The notes under the pieces: model-generated | What the model was told of the DNA's origin: nothing | Database searches by the model: none | What the model saw: the letters and a program-made list of their open reading frames with translations, nothing else | Assembly (NCBI GenBank): GCA_043766985.1 | Contig: JAYUHM010000051.1 | Location: forward strand, 1-17,234 | DNA from: JAAFIP01 sp043766985 | GTDB taxonomy: Bacteria; Pseudomonadota; Gammaproteobacteria; Burkholderiales; Burkholderiaceae_C | Direction of reading: 5' to 3' | DNA: 17,234 nucleotides | In this document: one piece after another, positions 14,627 to 17,234 of the stretch | Layout: every line of letters begins with the position of its first letter | Numbering within the stretch: the stretch's first letter is position 1 | Program-made: the position numbers and the translations under genes

Positions 14627-17231
14627 GTGAAAATTAACAGTATTTCGCACATTAAAGCAAATAACTGTGCTCGTATTTTTACTTTCGGTGGGCACGGCAT
14701 GGGCGCAACCCGCCTCATGTGCCGCGCCAGGCAAAGATGCCATTACCTATTCAGCGCCCTCGTACTAGCCTGGCAACGCCAGCGTAGCGGCTGGTAACAG
14801 CTCCATCTCCTTGGGTACTATTCGCACCACGCCGGGCACCAACGACCCGGTAAACAGCGGCCCTGCAGGCACCACGGCGCTAAACCCTGGCGATTTGGTG
14901 ATGGTTATCCAGATGCAAGATGCGCAGTACAACAACGGTAACGGCGTTACCTATGGCGATGGCGCTACCGGGCGTGGCGTGACCGCCGTCAACGCCAGCG
15001 GAAAGTATGAATTTCGCCGGGTGGTTAGTTTTACTGCAGGCACCTTGGTGATAGACCAAGGCTTGACCAATAGCTATACCCGCGCAGCGCCTTCTGCTGG
15101 CTCTGGTGCTTCGGAGAACGGTAACCGCCGCTTTCAGGTTATCCGCGTTCCGCAATTCTCCACCCTCACCATGCCTGCGGGCACCACGTCGCCGACCGCC
15201 TGGAACGGTGAAACGGGTGGCGTATGGGTGATTGATGTGGCGGGTAATTTGAATATGAACGGCGCTATTGTTGATGCGTCCAACCTGGGTTTTCGAGGTG
15301 CAGGTGGATGGCCCAACTACCCACTCATTGCTGCCGCGACCGACTACGTCAACACCCGAACTTTTGAGACCACCGTTAATCCATTTTGCTCCACTAATTA
15401 CGACACCATTACCACCACAGCAGGTGTGTATGCCAACTCCGGCGCAGCCAAGGGCGAAGGCATTGCGGGTACGCCGCGCTTGGTCCGGCGCCAAGCTATT
15501 ACCAATTCAGGCACCTACGAAACGCCTTTTTCCTATGTAGACCTCGGCGCTGGCAATGTGGGCTATGCCAATGGCGGGTTTTTATCACGCGGCGCCCCCG
15601 GCAATGCAGGCGGCGGTGGTACACAACACAACGCGGGCGGCGGCGGCGGCTCCAATGTGGGACAAGGCGGTATAGGCGGCAACACTTTTGCTTTTTACAG
15701 CGCTACCAACACCGGGGGCTGTGTTACGTTAGCCGCCGGGTTTTTTGGCTGCGGTGGCGATGGCGCGCGCACCATGGGTGGCTTGGGTGGAGGCACTTTT
15801 CCTGCAACTATTGCATACACCATGATGGGCGGCGGCGGCGCGGGCGATAGCAATAATGCCTGCGACAGCCCCCTTGTCCCGCAGGCCGCAGGTGGTAACG
15901 GCGGTGGCATTATTTTCATTCGCGCAGGTACCATCACCAACGCCGGCACACTTTTGGCTAATGGTCAAAACGCTCTACCCGGTGGACGAGATGCAGCAGG
16001 CGGTGGCGGGGCGGGAGGCTCAATCGTGGTTTTAACAAGCACCGCTGCGCCAGCGCTTACTGTCAGCGCCGTGGGCGGTCAAGGCGGCAATACCGCCTAC
16101 AGTGGCTCGGGCGGAGTCCCCGTCGCCTTCCTGCGAGCTGGCGAAACCCAAGGCCCAGGTGCGAGCGGCGGTGGCGGCGCAGTGGTGCTTTCCAACAACA
16201 TCACCGGTATCGCGCCAACGCTAACGGGTGGAGCCTCTGGCCGTGTGTTCCCGGTTCAGGGCAGCCAAGCTACCATCAGCAACGCCTACGGCGCTGGTGC
16301 GGGAGGTGGTTTGTCAACTACCGTGCCGTTTTCGCCTGTAGCGCAGGCGGTTGACACCAATTGCTTACCGCAATTGCGGGTCAACAAAGTGACCACTACA
16401 CCAGTGCTTGCGTTTCCAGACCGCAATACTGCGCAATACGTTATTACGATTGCCAACACAGGCCCCGGCACTGCGATAGGTGCTACGCCGGGTGACACCT
16501 TGCAAGCGCCGTTTCAGTATGCACCCGCGACTGCACCCAACAACGCGATTGGTTTAACCTACGTAGGCGGTGCCCAAGGGCCTGCAAGCACCACCGTCGG
16601 TACGGGTACCCAAACATTTGCCGTTGGCACGCCGGGTAGCAACACAACCACTACGTCGTTTTTTCTACCCCCCAACACCACGGTAACTTTTACCGTGACA
16701 GTGGTCGTCAATGGTGGCGGTATAACGCCAACGCTGAGTCTGGCTTACCAAAACACGGCCACGGTGAACTACCTTGACCCCTTCCGCGCGGTAGCCACAT
16801 CGCAAGTTACTCCAGGTACAGCATATGCGGGGACAACAACGCTGGCGCCCGGTAGTAACTACGCTGCGACTAGCTCCACCCAAGAAGACGTACAGGTGCT
16901 GGGCAGTGTGAACCTGGCGATTACCAAAACCAATGGCACCACCACGCTGGCAGCAGGTAGCACAACGGCCTATACCGTCACCGTTGCCAATTTTGGCTCT
17001 TTCCCTGCGGCCAGTACCACGTTTAAAGACCCGGCGGCGGCTGGGCTGGCGTGTACCACTGTGACGTGCACGCAATTTGGCACGGCGGTTTGCCCCACGG
17101 CGCCCAACACCACCATTGCGCTTATGCAGGGCACGGGCATTGAACCTAAATCCGGCAGTTACCCAGCGCCCATAAGTTGCGCAGGCGGTATCCATGGCGG
17201 CAAAGGGCGTGTGATTTTGGCCACCACATAG
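14627..17231 (+). pseudogene. Broken DUF11-domain protein gene
   Basis: A second secreted DUF11-family gene with several lesions. A GTG at 14627 starts VKINSISHIK, but the signal-peptide core (ITVLVFLLSVGTAWAQ) is in the next frame, which implies a one-base insertion near 14655. In the frame of the signal peptide, an upstream ATG at 14622 is stopped by TGA two codons later. An amber TAG at 14766-14768 interrupts the conserved start of the mature chain (SAPSY, stop, PGNASVAAGN), probably from a TAC or TAT codon. The remaining reading frame is long: a family N-terminal domain, a glycine-rich block of repeated GGGG turns (about 15600-16200) and DUF11-like domains to about 17140. Thereafter the DUF11 motif is lost abruptly. 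Recent inactivation, rather than long decay, fits the otherwise clean frame. Sequencing errors would need to explain both lesions. Confidence 0.78.
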
Positions 17232-17234
17232 TTC
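17141..17234 (-). mobile_element. Possible insertion sequence end (partial)
   Basis: Homology to the DUF11 domain of the paralogous gene stops at about 17141. Past that point the minus strand carries an open frame entering from the window edge and ending in TAA at 17161-17159 (last residues PPWIPPAQLMGAG). About 18 bases then follow (17141-17158, TGAACCTAAATCCGGCAG on the plus strand) before the break. A transposase 3' end just inside a terminal repeat gives exactly this layout. I cannot name the family and the element continues outside the window. Confidence 0.4.

Noticed and set aside
14627..14797. A short GTG frame containing IFTFGG, resembling a second double-glycine peptide
   Set aside because: The residues before the GG do not fit the leader consensus (no LSxxEL pattern). 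The stretch is better explained as a frameshifted DUF11 signal peptide.
14811..14813. TTG at 14811 as the true start of the second DUF11 gene
   Set aside because: There is no ribosome binding site or signal peptide there. Family-like sequence and a signal peptide lie upstream in the same frame, beyond the amber codon.
15600..16200. Glycine-rich repeats as a possible RTX-type or C-terminal type I secretion signal
   Set aside because: The GGGG turns lack the GGxGxDxxx nonapeptide pattern, the gene has a Sec signal peptide, and the C39-type transporter handles N-terminal leaders instead.

Overview
The window looks like chromosomal DNA of a betaproteobacterium, most likely Comamonadaceae (Rhodoferax/Polaromonas-like). 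The basis is the moderately high GC, the types of housekeeping gene, a paired acyl-CoA dehydrogenase operon, DUF11-type secreted proteins and two copies of a short intergenic repeat. This taxonomic call is an inference from gene content, not from a marker gene.

Left half (1-5750), mostly housekeeping: a gene-free, repeat-bearing stretch (1-422); purN on the minus strand; a divergent yceH (UPF0502) gene 25 bp away; a two-gene operon for a probable heteromeric acyl-CoA dehydrogenase (PimC/PimD-like); and a lipoprotein alpha/beta hydrolase.

Right half (5750-17234), accessory: a Sec-secreted protein with a propeller-like N-terminal half and three DUF11-like domains (6026-8050). Next come an unrecognised 312-residue cytoplasmic protein (8114-9052) and a 64-residue peptide with a textbook double-glycine leader (9237-9431), which has its own strong sigma70-like promoter and a perfect Shine-Dalgarno. 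Converging on these is a complete three-gene type I secretion operon on the minus strand: membrane fusion protein, then C39-peptidase ABC transporter (PCAT), then TolC-like outer-membrane protein. Its genes overlap by 1 and 4 bases, and it is separated from the peptide gene by a bidirectional terminator. Beyond the operon lies a second DUF11 gene, which appears dead: a frameshift in the signal peptide, an in-frame amber codon, and an abrupt loss of homology at about 17141 where the end of an insertion sequence seems to begin.

The system most worth attention is 8114-14384. It looks like a self-contained peptide export locus: the PCAT has an intact Cys-His-Asp triad that should cut the leader after Gly15 and send a 49-residue peptide through its own MFP and TolC partners. 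The predicted peptide is strange: no acidic residue, no Ile/Leu/Val/Met, no Trp/Tyr, a basic N-terminal patch, Ser/Gly-rich middle, two cysteines and six consecutive prolines. No obvious immunity gene is present, so either the 312-residue protein has an unrecognised role (protection, maturation, regulation) or the peptide is not a bacteriocin.
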